64,000 nt of DNA from Lactarius indigo (Eukaryota > Basidiomycota > Agaricomycetes > Russulales > Russulaceae). The DNA lies in the NCBI GenBank assembly GCA_025766275.1, contig JAFKAC010000035.1:62001-126000 (forward strand). Reading direction: 5' to 3'. Of this stretch, positions 36,901-47,805 are shown piece after piece. Position numbers and translations under genes: made by a program. Under the pieces are notes generated by a model. That model made no database searches and was not told the DNA's origin. It saw only the letters and a program-made list of their open reading frames with translations. Position 1 is the first letter of the stretch. Each line of letters starts with the position of its first letter.

Positions 36901-37425
36901 TTTCATCTTGAATTTCATCTTAGAGTATCACGTCTTTCGTAAGCGTATTGTTGCCAAATCGGGAGGGGTTGTATTTATAGTCGAACCCTTTCGTAATTAA
37001 TAACCATATAGTTCCTGGTGGCAAACCTGGTATTGTATTCCACGACAAAGTCCGCCCCTATCGACCGTGGTATTCAAGGCTTTACAATACTCCTGACCTG
37101 GCGCAGTGGCGCCTGACGCCCGAAATGCGCCCTCTTAAGTTCATGCTAACCAGATAGAAGCCCGATTTTTTCAATTATATTGATTGGAAATGGCGTAGGC
37201 AAGGGGGTAGTATTCCGTAGACGCACAACGGTGACTTGGCGATATCACATCCTGTCACTGCTGCCAGTGACAGTTGCGCGCCTCGATCAACACGTTTGCC
37301 ATGATCGGTCGATGTCCGTCTGGAGGTTTGGCTAGCAGCATTCAGCATATAAGCCACTTCTCAGGCTCCTGGTTCGTCGTATCGTCTTTTTCCCATCTGC
37401 GGCATCACATCGTTTGACATCAGAA
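33996..37425. other. Gene-poor region
   Basis: No coding region could be supported over 3.4 kb. Open frames here, such as one at 35006-35548 on the plus strand behind a TATAAA at about 34999, have no recognisable motif, no matching splice pattern and many rare-looking residues. No repeat boundary was seen. Confidence 0.4.
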
Positions 37426-39426
37426 ATGGCCAACGCAAATATAGACGACGACAAGACTCAGTCCCTTAGTCCGTCGCAGCTTGAAAACAAGACGGAGGCT
37501 CCAGGCGGTCTGTTGACTTTTTGTCAGATGAACCGTGTTCTCATTCATTCGTGCACCAGGGGGGGTCAATGGAGGCTCTTCTGACGGGCCGTGGTCGACT
37601 TACCTCACTGAGACAGAGAGGCAGGACAAAGAGATGGTCGAGAGGTGGAAAGGGGAAGCGGACAGCACCCTCATATTTGTATGCGCCGGTCCCCTCTGCA
37701 TATCTTCCTTCTAAAGCGCGTGTTCAAGGCTGGCCTGTTCTCGGCTGTCGTCACAGTCTCCATTGTCGAAAGCTACAAGTGGTTATCTCCCGACTCAGGT
37801 GATGAGACCGTCAAGCTACTCGCCCAAATATCTCGACAACTTGTCAACATCTCCAACGGGATACCGATACCGCTCGAGAGTATCTCTGTCCAGAGCAAGC
37901 CATTCGAGCCGAGTACTGGTGCCATCCTGGTCAATGTCACATGGCTCTTAAGTATCGCGGGCTGCATTTCTTGCTCGGTCGGCGCGGCGTTGATCCAACA
38001 ATGGGCCCGACGGTATCTGGTGCTCGTACAAGGACCCGAGCGCGCGCATTTGCGAACGTTTATGTACAATGGCCTTAGAAAATTCCAAGTGGAGCGATTC
38101 ATCCAGTTCGTGGCCATCTCCCTCCACTCATCCATCCTACTCTACGCCGTCGGCATGTTCAAGTTTTTTTACACCTTCAACACGCGGATAGGATTAACTT
38201 CCCTCGCCATTTGCCTTCTGCTCGGCTTCATCTATGGAACCCTTACCGTCTTCCCCCTCGTTTTCTTCGATGCTCCATACAGCACCCCCTGGTCGGCGGT
38301 CTGGTGGCGCTCCGCTCATGCCATCTTCTTTTGGTTTTTTTCGACCATTCAATATCTCGCCGACCTATTTCATAACTTCCCGTCAAAATTATGGAATCGG
38401 TCATACCGGCACGTGAGGGGGTCTCGTAGGAGGGTCGCTCAGTGGAGGGAAACGCTCCAAAAGCGGATCAACAAGCATAAACAGTGGTGTTATGATGGCC
38501 TACAGAGGAGTGTTGAGCACTACGCCACCGAGGCCCCACAACGTGCAGACGTGAAAGCGCTTGAAGAGGCCTTCACGACCCTCGTTGAAAACCGCTCGGA
38601 CAAGGAGGTCGAAAACATCGCCGCGTGGATCCCAGAATTTTTCGACACTTGTGCCTTGACCTGTACGCGATCGGGAGCCGAGGGGGCAATTGTCCCCCTT
38701 ACATCTGACCAGCCGCCGATCAACCTGACCCTCGGCTTCCGTCTCCACCATCTCCTCAAGACGTGTATACCAGGAACCTCGATTCTGGCCGAAGAAGAAC
38801 GCAAGAGACGTCTGCGGGTGTGTCTGAAGTGCCTGTGGTGTTGGTTGAAGACGTACGATCAAAACTCGATGTCCTTGCCATTCTATTTCCCCCTTCCCGA
38901 CCCCGACATGACTCGCCACCTTCAGGCCGAACAAGACCCCACTGCCAATATGATGGGACGATGTTTCGGCGCGTTGGTTGGAAAGGGGCTCGCGGCCGAT
39001 CTCAACTTACGCCGTCATACTGGTGTTGGTGTCCGCGACGCGAAGATGGCCTCCCTATCAGCTATTCTCGGAAGCACGAGCACGGAGGTGGAAACCTTTA
39101 TTAGTCAGCCGGGCGCCGTCGGTCTTGCGAACATCGTCTCCCTCGCGTCGGTCGACATGGACGCATTGGTCACGGAAAAGGCACCGTCGGAAGCACTGGA
39201 ATTGTTCCAAAAGACCCTCGACAGTCTCCTTTCGAAGGACTTCCTGGCTTCGCTGGATGAAGGGCTGCCACCGAATCTGGTAGCTCGGTTTGAAGAGACG
39301 TATACCAACGCACGACGACTACAGATTCTTGACTGGCTGACGAACCGACTGCGGCCGATAATGGATAAGTTGGCTGCGAGCAGTAACGCGCGACGGTCCA
39401 GAGAAAATCGTTTAGACGGCGTCTGA
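37426..39426 (+). CDS. DUF6535-family membrane protein
   Basis: Three exons, 37426-37507, 37560-37678 and 37729-39426 (1899 nt), giving 632 aa. The conserved DUF6535 part starts with WSTYLTETERQDKEMVERWKG, then a helix after ADSTLIFAGLFSAVVTVSIV, and the ending FVFFDAPYSTP-like block (PLVFFDAPYSTPW). About four membrane helices are visible: LFSAVVTVSIV, ILVNVTWLLSIAGCIS, ISLHSSILLYAVGMF and LTSLAICLLLGFIYGTL. The remaining 380 residues are cytosolic-looking helical sequence. The family is greatly expanded in mushroom-forming fungi and has no known function. Splice sites and frame are clean, so the gene looks intact. Confidence 0.85.
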
Positions 39427-40585
39427 ACCTACTTGGTGACGGACTACCTATTACATCTCTCTCTCTCTCTCTTTTTGATCTTTTCACGCTTCCCTCGTCT
39501 CATTGTATTATGTCCACACGCGTCCTACTCCAGAATATTTATCACATTGTTGTACACTAATAAATATACCATCATGCCGAAGTGTTCGCAGCCTTGCACT
39601 GCTGCCGCTATCCGCTAGTTCTCTGGCATCCCTCTGGGTTCAGTAGACCGGCGTATGTCACGGTTCTGGAGCCACCAGATATGAAGTTTGAGGAGCGACA
39701 GATGCAAACAGTAAGGAGCGGACTCGGGTTCTTTCGATTACATGATCTAGAGCAGTTCTCGACGATAGGGAGACTGTCGCACGCATCCCAGGATTATTCG
39801 ACTCGGACTCTACGATAACCGGCTTGGTTCCGATGGGCTGGGTCGCCTCGCTATCTAGGCATCCATCCTTCGCACTCTTGAAGCTAGCTTCGGCATCCGT
39901 TCTCTACGCGCTCTCCCTCTGCGGGCTCATCTTCCAGCAATCCATTGGAGTCTAGCCTTTTGGCTTGCGACATGTGGCCACCCTCGCATCGCGTGCAAGC
40001 TGCCCACCCAACCTCAGGGCCAGCAACACAGAGAAGGTGCGCACCATTCCTCTCCATCTTACTCATTGACCTGGGTCCTGCTCCGTTCCGCCCATTCCCC
40101 CGCCGCGTGACCCCCGTCAAGAAGCAGTGATGATTGTGACTGGGCCCAGACTCTTGTTGCCCGTGTAGCAAGCAAATATTGCCGTCCCATCTGCCGCATC
40201 GGAGCAAACACCTGCCAGGAATGGCAAGACGAAGGAGTAGCTGTAGTAGGTTTATGTCCACTTTCCTCGTACTTGATGCACACGACCCGGTTGGGTGTCG
40301 CAGCCGGCCGGCCGAGGAAGACTGGCGCGGGCGTGAGGTGGAGGACAAGCAGTCCTGGGGGGTCCGTGTTGGGCTGTGCTCAAAAAGATCGGTACGTGCC
40401 TTCAGTACCTTCTCTCTCACATACCCGGCTGAAGCGCCTTCGAGTCCTTGCTACAACCCCAACGCTGCCGTCTCCGCAGGTTGCTACCAACGCACGAATA
40501 TTCTCTGGTACCAGTGTACCCCTCCGCCTTCTCGTGGTGTAAAGCTGAGCACGGCCCGGGGACACAGGCAGTCGCATCGTATCAG
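39427..40585. other. Intergenic region with a possible coding relic
   Basis: A CT-repeat (CTCTCTCTCT) lies near 39458 just after the DUF6535 gene. Between about 39690 and 39960 two plus-strand frames look protein-like (EERQMQTVRSGLGFFRLHD, then GLVPMGWVASLSRHPSF) but need a frame change. I do not recognise a family. Confidence 0.25.
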
Positions 40586-40830
40586 TTTTTTTTTTTTTTT
40601 TTTGAATCGATTTTATTCCGGGGCAGTACATAATACAAAGCCGGTCTTCAGTCGCAAAGGCGAAGGAAATTGTAAAGTAGTTAGGTAAGCCGAGACTCAC
40701 GTGCGGGAAAAAAGTTAAATAACCGAGAAAAATAACTCAGTCAGACGTCACCTCCCAGAGGAAACGGGTCAAGTTCGTTAGGTATGTTAGGTAAAGTGAA
40801 GACACCGAAGCACAAGGATCCCTTATAAGG
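40586..40830 (-). mobile_element. SINE-like retroposon copy with poly(A) tail (minus strand)
   Basis: Starts with an 18-nt T run, which is a poly(A) tail on the minus strand. It then shares sequence with 54102-54313: ATTCCGGGGCAG, CCGGTCTTCAG and CACCTCCCAGAGGA blocks in the same order. On the minus strand both copies end with CCGGAATAAA a few bases before the tail. No clear target duplication was found for this copy, so its outer boundary is approximate. Confidence 0.6.
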
Positions 40831-40892
40831 GCACGGAACACAAAAGGGGGAGCACTTACGGGGCTGTGCGGGGCACAGGGCAGCGGTTGCGG

Positions 40893-42668
40893 TCAGGGAG
40901 CTCCTTCATCCAGGGTTGTGCGGACGGCGTGGGGCATAAGCAGCAATTGATCGTTGGAGGAAGAGGCATAGTTCGTACTCCAGCATGTTGAATATGCGGA
41001 GAGCCGTGGTGGTGTGGTCAAGGAAGTGGCGCAGGGTAATGCCGATCTCTGCAACGAACCTCTGTCTGCCTCTGCAGCCTCGGTCGGCAGAGAAGTCCGC
41101 AGGTGGAGCTTTCGAAGGGCCTGCACGTTTGGCAATAGCGAGCTGACCTGTTCGTACAGCGATTGAAGAGAGACCTAATGTTGATCAGAACTAAAAGCTG
41201 CTGAGCGGGCCAGCTGATGCGTACCTCATCTGAAGTGCCGTTGAGACTCACCTCGAGCCCCGCGTCCGTATTTCCCAGCGTGGCCAATAACCGCTCGCAT
41301 ATAAGCACGTCCACATCGGATGCTAGAAAGAGAACGAGCTCCCTCAGTGAGCTACTGAGCACAGAATATAAAGCCACGGGGCGTAGGTCATCGTACAACG
41401 TGCTTGCGACGCGAAGCGTCACGCGGTGCAGCAGGCGGAGATATGTGAGTGCGGCCGCGAGGCCGGGGCTACTATCGAGCACCGAAAAGGTGCGGAGCAG
41501 CGGCGGGTGGGACGTCGTGCGCTGAAGGGGGCACGCCAACGAAGTGGGGCAGTGAGACGTGCGTGAGAAGTGCGCAGGCTCGCGCGGCAAGAAAGTCGTC
41601 GAGGAACGCATAGGGGAGCTGTCAGTGAGTAGCATCAGGTGCGTAAACGTGCCTGGCGCCGTGGCGAGCAGCTCCGCATCGAAGGCCGGCAGCATCGGCA
41701 CCGAGAGAGAGCGCATTGGGAAGAGCGCCACGCCCAGCACGAGCACGAAGGACGGGCCGTGCGCAGGCGGGTAGGCGCGCAGCGCGGGGGTCATCACGAG
41801 TGCCGGGAGGTGAGGTACACCAGCTTACCGCGCGACGCACGCATGGGCATTGTCAGCAGAGAAATCGTGCGTGCGTGCGTGGGGAGCGTTTGGAAGGGGG
41901 ACCAGGAGTTGAGCGGGATGGTGTTAGTCGGTATGCTCGGGAATATCTCGGACACGCGTGGGAAGGATTGTAGGACGGGAAAGTCGATGCAGGCCATGTC
42001 CAGCTCGGATATAATGCTGCCACGTCAGCTGAGGCCGCTGGTACGGCGAATATCTGGGGATGAAAGCAATGGCAAGCAGCCAGGAGAGTGGGGCCACGGG
42101 ACACTGGAGATGTAGGAAATGACCTTGGAGGAGCGTCCTCGTCCCCTGGGAAAATGCGACATGGAAGAAGTGGTTTCCCGCCAGCGTAGGGATACCGAGA
42201 TGGGGGACTGAGATGTCGAAGAGATGATGGATGACGGTGAGTGCGCGAGACTGGGCGTGTCTTGATGTCGTAATTTTGGGACTGCTTGAACCTACGTGAA
42301 GGACCGTATAGGGCAAGGAGTCGTCGGGGGGGAGACTGGCTGGCTGGAAGTAAGGCCACCAAAGTAGAATATGAACGGGTATTTTGGAGCCGAAAATAGA
42401 AGATCTGCGGAGGTGGCATTCTCGTCGATCTTGGTTCTTCGATTCTAATTCCGTCCGCGTCTTGACGATCTTCGCGTCTCACCTTCGACAAAGACATTCC
42501 CGGGTTAGGCAAACTAAAAAGGTTAGTTTGCGCTCCCTTCATACAGCGTTCAGCACGAGCTGCGCTGTACTGGGAATAAGACATCACCTCCTTCCAGACG
42601 GAATAAATTGGCAAACGGCGAGAGAAAACACGGCAAATGATACGAACGTGTTGAAGATTCAAGCTCAA
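40893..42668 (-). CDS. Hypothetical leucine-rich protein or its relic (F-box-like character)
   Basis: The minus strand contains a series of protein-like blocks in compatible order: LQSFPRVSEIFPSIPTN, FVLVLGVALFPMRSLSVPML, GTFTHLMLLTDSS, SSLRELVLFLASDVDVLICER and LLPNVQALRKLHLRTSL. This is the pattern of the leucine-rich C-terminal half of basidiomycete F-box-type proteins. I could not find a convincing F-box or settle the exon structure, because the frame changes at about 41800 and 41180. It may be a real multi-exon gene or a decayed one. Limits are approximate. No function is assigned. Confidence 0.35.
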
Positions 42669-43209
42669 GGGTTGGTGTGGTGCTGGACCGCTGGACGGGA
42701 AGGGGACCGGCGCGGAGTAGAGGGAAACAAAGGTCGAATTGTACTAGCTCTTGTGCATGGTAATAGGTAGTTGTCTGAGCTGAAAGACCCCATAGAAACT
42801 GGACGGAAGCACGATGTTTTCTAGAGGGATGCCGTCCTGTTCGTTCGAAGATGACAGGGACGGCGCGAACACGTGACTATCTACCATCAGCGTAAGTGCA
42901 ACCAACCATCCCGATGCCCCGAAATTTCGGTCACCATGCCTATTTACCCCGACCTGGAACCATGGAACTCGTTACTGCACTCAGTTTCCCTCCGAGGTAG
43001 CAAATAAAAAGGCCGACCTCCACACCACTGCTTTTGAAAACATTGCCGGCCCGTTTACGCGTTGAGGCTGTGCCAAGGGCTGTGCGGGTTACCTGCCAAA
43101 CCTTGTGCCAAACTATTCAGGCGTTCCCACTCAGCCACTTCCCACTATCAGCCCCAGACTCCTAGTATCGTCGCAGTACCCCCATACGCATCTCCTCGTT
43201 ACTGTTGCC
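42669..43209. other. Upstream region of NLR copy 4
   Basis: Likely promoter of the plus-strand NLR gene. A weak AATAAAAAG run lies about 200 bp before its ATG. No gene seen. Confidence 0.35.
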
Positions 43210-46200
43210 ATGTCCGTAGCCTCCTCTTCTTCCAGTTTACAGGCCATCTTCTGTGCTTCTCTGGACACTTATAGAAAGAAGACGAAGAAAGACCTTCTCG
43301 CGCATCCGTTGATGGTCCAGTTGCAGACCTGCAACTCCCCCACCGACATCCTTGCCGTCCTCCGCGCTCAAGTACAACAGTTCGAACAATCTACATCCGG
43401 CGATGACAAGCTGACAAGGTGGTTGAATCCAACTGTCAACGTGCTTTATGCCTTTTCCGCGGCGCTTGGCGAGGGCCTCGGACTGGTGAGCGCCATTTCG
43501 ACGATCCCTCTATGGTCTACCCTCTGATACCAAATTTCTAGGTGTTCGAGCCGGCGAAAGTCATCTTCGCCGGTGCCGGAGTCCTTCTCCAGGTAACTAT
43601 TATCCTGGACCTCGCTTACTCGAACTGTTCTGATACGGAACCTACACAGGCGGCAAAAGATGTTGTTGCGAGCCAAGATGCGCTCATCGAGATCTTCGAG
43701 AAGATCGAAAGCTTCTTCAGACGGCTGGAGGAATATACTGCGGTGCCGATGACGGAGGCGATGAAGGATATCAACGTGAAGATAATGGTCGAGGTTCTTG
43801 AAATTTTGGCGATTGTGACAAAGGAGATCAAGCAGGGGCGAGCGAGTAAGTCGATCCCTGCTGCCACGTTACCCATCGCTGATGGGTATTCAGAGAAATA
43901 TCTAAAGAAATTGATCGGAAGGAGGGATGTCGAGGATGCGTTGGCCAGACTGGATAGATTGACGCAGCAGGAGGTTCAGATGGCGATTGTGCAAGTCCTG
44001 AAAGTCGCACACGACGTCAAGGATGGGGTACAAACCGTCGGCGAGCAAGTACAGGGCGTCGGTGACAACGTCAACCTGGCTGTTGAAGGTGCGATCATCA
44101 CGTTAACTACTGCCAAATGTAAACCCATATACGGCTAGATGGCAAGGTAATCAAAGCGACGACATTGGAAACGAACGCTCTAGTACAACAGGCAGCAAAC
44201 TATATGGACGAAGAAAAGCGTTCGTGGTCCTTTAGCCCCACTACTTTTGCTTGGTGACTGAAATCCCACTGCAGGGAGCCAGATACGAACGAAGAACCGG
44301 GCGTGGCTGTCTCCGCCAGACCCATCCACTAATCAAAACCTCGCATCCAACACTCAACATCAAGGCACCGCGACATGGTTCTTTCAAGGAAGTATATTCA
44401 TGGAATGGAAGTACAAGTTTACCACATCCGTATTGTGGATCCACGGCAAACGTGCGCGCTTCTGTCCCTTTACATATTCCCAGATCCTGATCGCGTCTAA
44501 TAATGGAAGCGGGCTCAGGGAAGAGTATCCTTTGGTTCGTTGTCATTTGTTGCGTTCACCCCTCAGCAACTTACGCCACCATCTAGTTCCGCAATCATCC
44601 AAGACATCACAGCGTTGCGGGAGGCTGGACAAGCGTCAATGGCGTATTTCTATTTCGACTTCAAGGACACCGATAAACAAAACATCCGTAACTTACTTCC
44701 CTCGCTTCTTACACAGCTGTCCGCTCGTTCCGACAGCTGTTGCGACATACTCTCCCGTATTTACAAGGCACACGATGACGGCGCGCATAAGCCCAGCACG
44801 AGCACGTTGATTGGGTGTCTTAAAGAGATGCTCACGCTACCTGGCCTCGGCCCAATCTACATCATCTTGGATGCGCTGGACGAATGCCCCAACACCTCAG
44901 GAATTCCACCCGACCGCAAACAGGTGCTCGATCTCATAAAGGACCTTATCGGCCTCCGGCTGTCAGATTTCCATATATGTATTACCAGCCGTCCGGAGAA
45001 CGACATCCGGAACGTGCTTGAGCCCCTAGCGTTTCACGCAGTGTCGATTCACGAGGAGAGTGGACAAAAGAAGGATATTGAAGACTATATCCGATCTGTG
45101 GTCTACGCGGACTCAGATACAGCGATGAGGAGATGGAGGGAGAAGGACAAAGAGCTGGTTATCGAGACGCTCACGGATAGAGCCGATGGAATGTAAGCAT
45201 GTTCAAGGACGGCGATGACGGTTGCTGAGTATATGACAGGTTCCGTTGGGTTTTCTGTCAACTGGAAGTGTTACAACATTGCCTTCCGCAAAGCATCCGG
45301 CGAACGCTGAACGAATTGCCGAAATCGCTGGACGAGACATATGAGCGGGTGCTGAAGGAGATCGGGATGGCCAACCGAGACCACGCTCATCGTCTGTTAC
45401 AATGTCTCACGGTGGCCGCTCGGCCGCTGCGTGTTGAGGAGTTGGCAGAAATACTTGCGCTCGACTTTGAAGTGGCCGAAGGAGGGACCCCGAAGTTGAA
45501 GGAGGACTGGCGGTGGGAGGACCGACAACGAGCTGTACTATCTACGTGCTCGAGCCTGATCACCGAAGTCGACGATGGGGATTCGCGGGTGATCCAGTTC
45601 ACGCATTTTTCGGTGAAGGAATTCTTGACTTCCGACCGGCTTGCGAATTCTAAAGGAGATCCTTCGTACTTTCATATCATTCCCGATTCCGCACACACGA
45701 CTCTCGCGCAGGCTTGCTTGGGGACACTACTCCAGTTAGACGGCAGCGCCGGCAATAGGCAGGTCGAAGATAGGTTTCCGTTAGCGAGATATGCCAGTCA
45801 ACATTGGGTGAAGCATGCGCAGTTCGGCAAGGTGTCTTCGCGCATTAAAGATGGGATGCGACTTCTTTTCGACTCCACCAAACCACATTTTTCTGCGTGG
45901 CTCGAGTTGTACGACATCGACGATCTCTGGAATCCCTTCGGAGATGTCTCCGAACATCGTGGATCTCCGCTGTATTATGCTTCGTTGTGTGGGTTTCATG
46001 ACCTGGCAGCGCAGATCATCGTCGAGCATCCCGAGCAAGTCAATGCGAGGGGTGGTTATAATCACAGTCCACTGGCAGCGGCATTGCACAAGAGACACTT
46101 CGATGTGGCTGAGCTATTACACCGGCATTGCGCAGCAGTGGATGTTATCAATGATTTAAATTGGACTCCACTTCAAGCTGCATCGTATGTTGGACGTATC

Positions 46201-47124
46201 GATGTCGCGCGCTGGCTACTCGACCATGGCGCAGATGCGAATTCCCCGGAAGACAATCACGGTGCTCCAATTCAACTAGCCGCATCCATGGGATGCCTAG
46301 AGGTTGTTCGGATGCTACTGGGGCACAACGTACCCGTCAACACTGCGGACAGCCGAGGCTTTACTCCATTGCACAACGCATCGAGCCGTGGTCACGTGGA
46401 GATCGCGGGGCTACTACTCGAACACGGTGCGGAAATCAGCGCACAAGATATGAATTACTTCACGCCATTACATCTAGCATCACGTTATGGGAGGCTTGAG
46501 GCTGCACGTCTGCTGCTTGACCGTGGCGCGAACGTGGAGGCTAAGAAGAAGAACGGAAGGACACCATTGCACGAGGCGTCGTGGTTCGATGGTAAAAGAG
46601 ATATTGTACGCCTGCTGCTCGACCACGGTGCAAACCCAAATGCTTCAGATAGCGAAGGACGGACCCCGTTGCACTTAGCGTCGACCATAGGCAAGGTAGA
46701 GATCGTACTCTTGCTGCTCGATCGTGGCGCGAACGTAGACTCCAAGATGGTGGATGGAAGGACCCCATTGCACCAGGCGTCGTCCAATCACGAAACAGAG
46801 ATCGCGCGCTTGCTGCTCGACCATGGCGCGAACGCAGACTCCAAGAAGGAGGATGGGAAGACCCCATTGCACGAGGCGTCGGACTGTGGCCCAATAGAAA
46901 TGGTGCAATTGCTGCTCGACCACGACGCGAACGCAAATGCCGAAGACAAAGACGGGTGGACTCCATTGCACGTAGCGTCATCCAAAGGCGAAGCGGAGAT
47001 CGTGCGCTTGTTGCTCAACCGTGGCGCGAGTGCAGATTCCAAGGACAAGGAAGGAAAAACCCCATTCCAGGTCGCGTCAAATAGGGCAATCAAACAGATG
47101 TTGACAGAGCATGGTGGGCAATAG
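43210..47124 (+). CDS. Goodbye-NACHT-ankyrin STAND receptor, copy 4 (dispersed, longest)
   Basis: Complete 1179-aa NLR-like receptor. Exons: 43210-43485, 43542-43592, 43650-44088, 44139-44219, 44275-44451, 44510-44534, 44587-45192 and 45240-47124 (3540 nt, in frame). It has the same eight-exon plan as copies 1-3, including the 51-, 177-, 25- and 606-nt exons. It has a Goodbye domain (KKTKKDLLAHPLMVQLQ), Walker A GSGKSIL over the 25-nt exon, Walker B IYIILDALDEC and ITSRPE. It has the longest ankyrin array: six modules between the AQ-NY repeat and the final KEGKTPFQVAS module, against three in copy 2 and none in copy 3. Exon 3 carries a short insertion (GEQVQGVGDN). It lies on the opposite strand, 27 kb from the tandem array and without an ATPase partner. 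Confidence 0.93.
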
Positions 47125-47469
47125 ATAGCGTACTATATAAATGTATGTCAAGTCACTGTGATAGTATGGAATTCCCTTCTGCAGGTTTTCGTATGGTTAC
47201 ATTTGGAATCCGTTCTGATCTCTGTAGAAGCAACAAAAGAGCAGTGACATGGAGCGTCGGTTGGTCTTTGAGTGAACCCAGTACAAGGTAGCACGTGCTC
47301 GTTCCTCTTTTTTGTGCTGCGCATCGCCCAAGCTCTTGACCGGTTCAAGAACACTTTTATTTCGCCTGCCTGCCACGCCCAGTAATTGCGTGGATAGATG
47401 ATGAACCCTATGTTTTCCGACCTTCATCAGCTTGCTCCGGGAGGGCCCGGGCTCATCCCACCCGCTGAC
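47125..47469. other. Region between NLR copy 4 and the CACTA element
   Basis: 3' flank of the NLR gene up to the transposon target site. No gene seen. Confidence 0.4.
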
Positions 47470-47472
47470 CTC
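47470..47472. repeat. Target-site duplication CTC, left
   Basis: CTC directly before the CACTG terminus. The same three bases follow the right terminus at 53150-53152. Three-bp duplications are the rule for CACTA elements. Confidence 0.85.
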
Positions 47473-47505
47473 CACTGTGAACGTCGAATTGGATGAAAAT
47501 CATCC
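47473..47505 (+). repeat. Left terminal inverted repeat of CACTA element
   Basis: Begins CACTGTGAACG and ends GGATGAAAATCATCC. It pairs with 53117-53149 with eight mismatches. Confidence 0.9.
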
Positions 47506-47760
47506 AAATTGGTAATGATTTTCAGATTTCAGCCTAGCGTAGACGACTTAGAGGCTGATTTCATTTCATCCTAACTTGTGGTGCTGATAATCATCCAAAT
47601 AAAATAATTCTATTACCTGCTGAAAATCACGCAAAACAAAACGATGTTCAATCATCATCCTAAAACACGTCTATAACGGGAAAACTGAAAATTGTGGATG
47701 AATATCAGCAGTATCTCTGACTCTACACTAGTACAACACGCACGCATCTGTCTGACTCAG
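47506..47760. repeat. Left subterminal repeat region of CACTA element
   Basis: AT-rich, with repeated variants of AATCATCC, TTTCATCC and their complements (GATGAAAT, GGATGAAT) in both orientations. Such arrays bind the transposase complex in plant CACTA elements. No coding. Confidence 0.75.
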
Positions 47761-47805
47761 TATAATATGGTTTCTTTATTATTATTGTTGCCGATGTTAC
47801 TGTAG

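Noticed and set aside
37600..37800. ATG at 37645 as the start of the DUF6535 protein
   Set aside because: The residues before AGLFSAV in that frame are intronic. Exons 1-2 supply the conserved ETERQDKEMVERW block.
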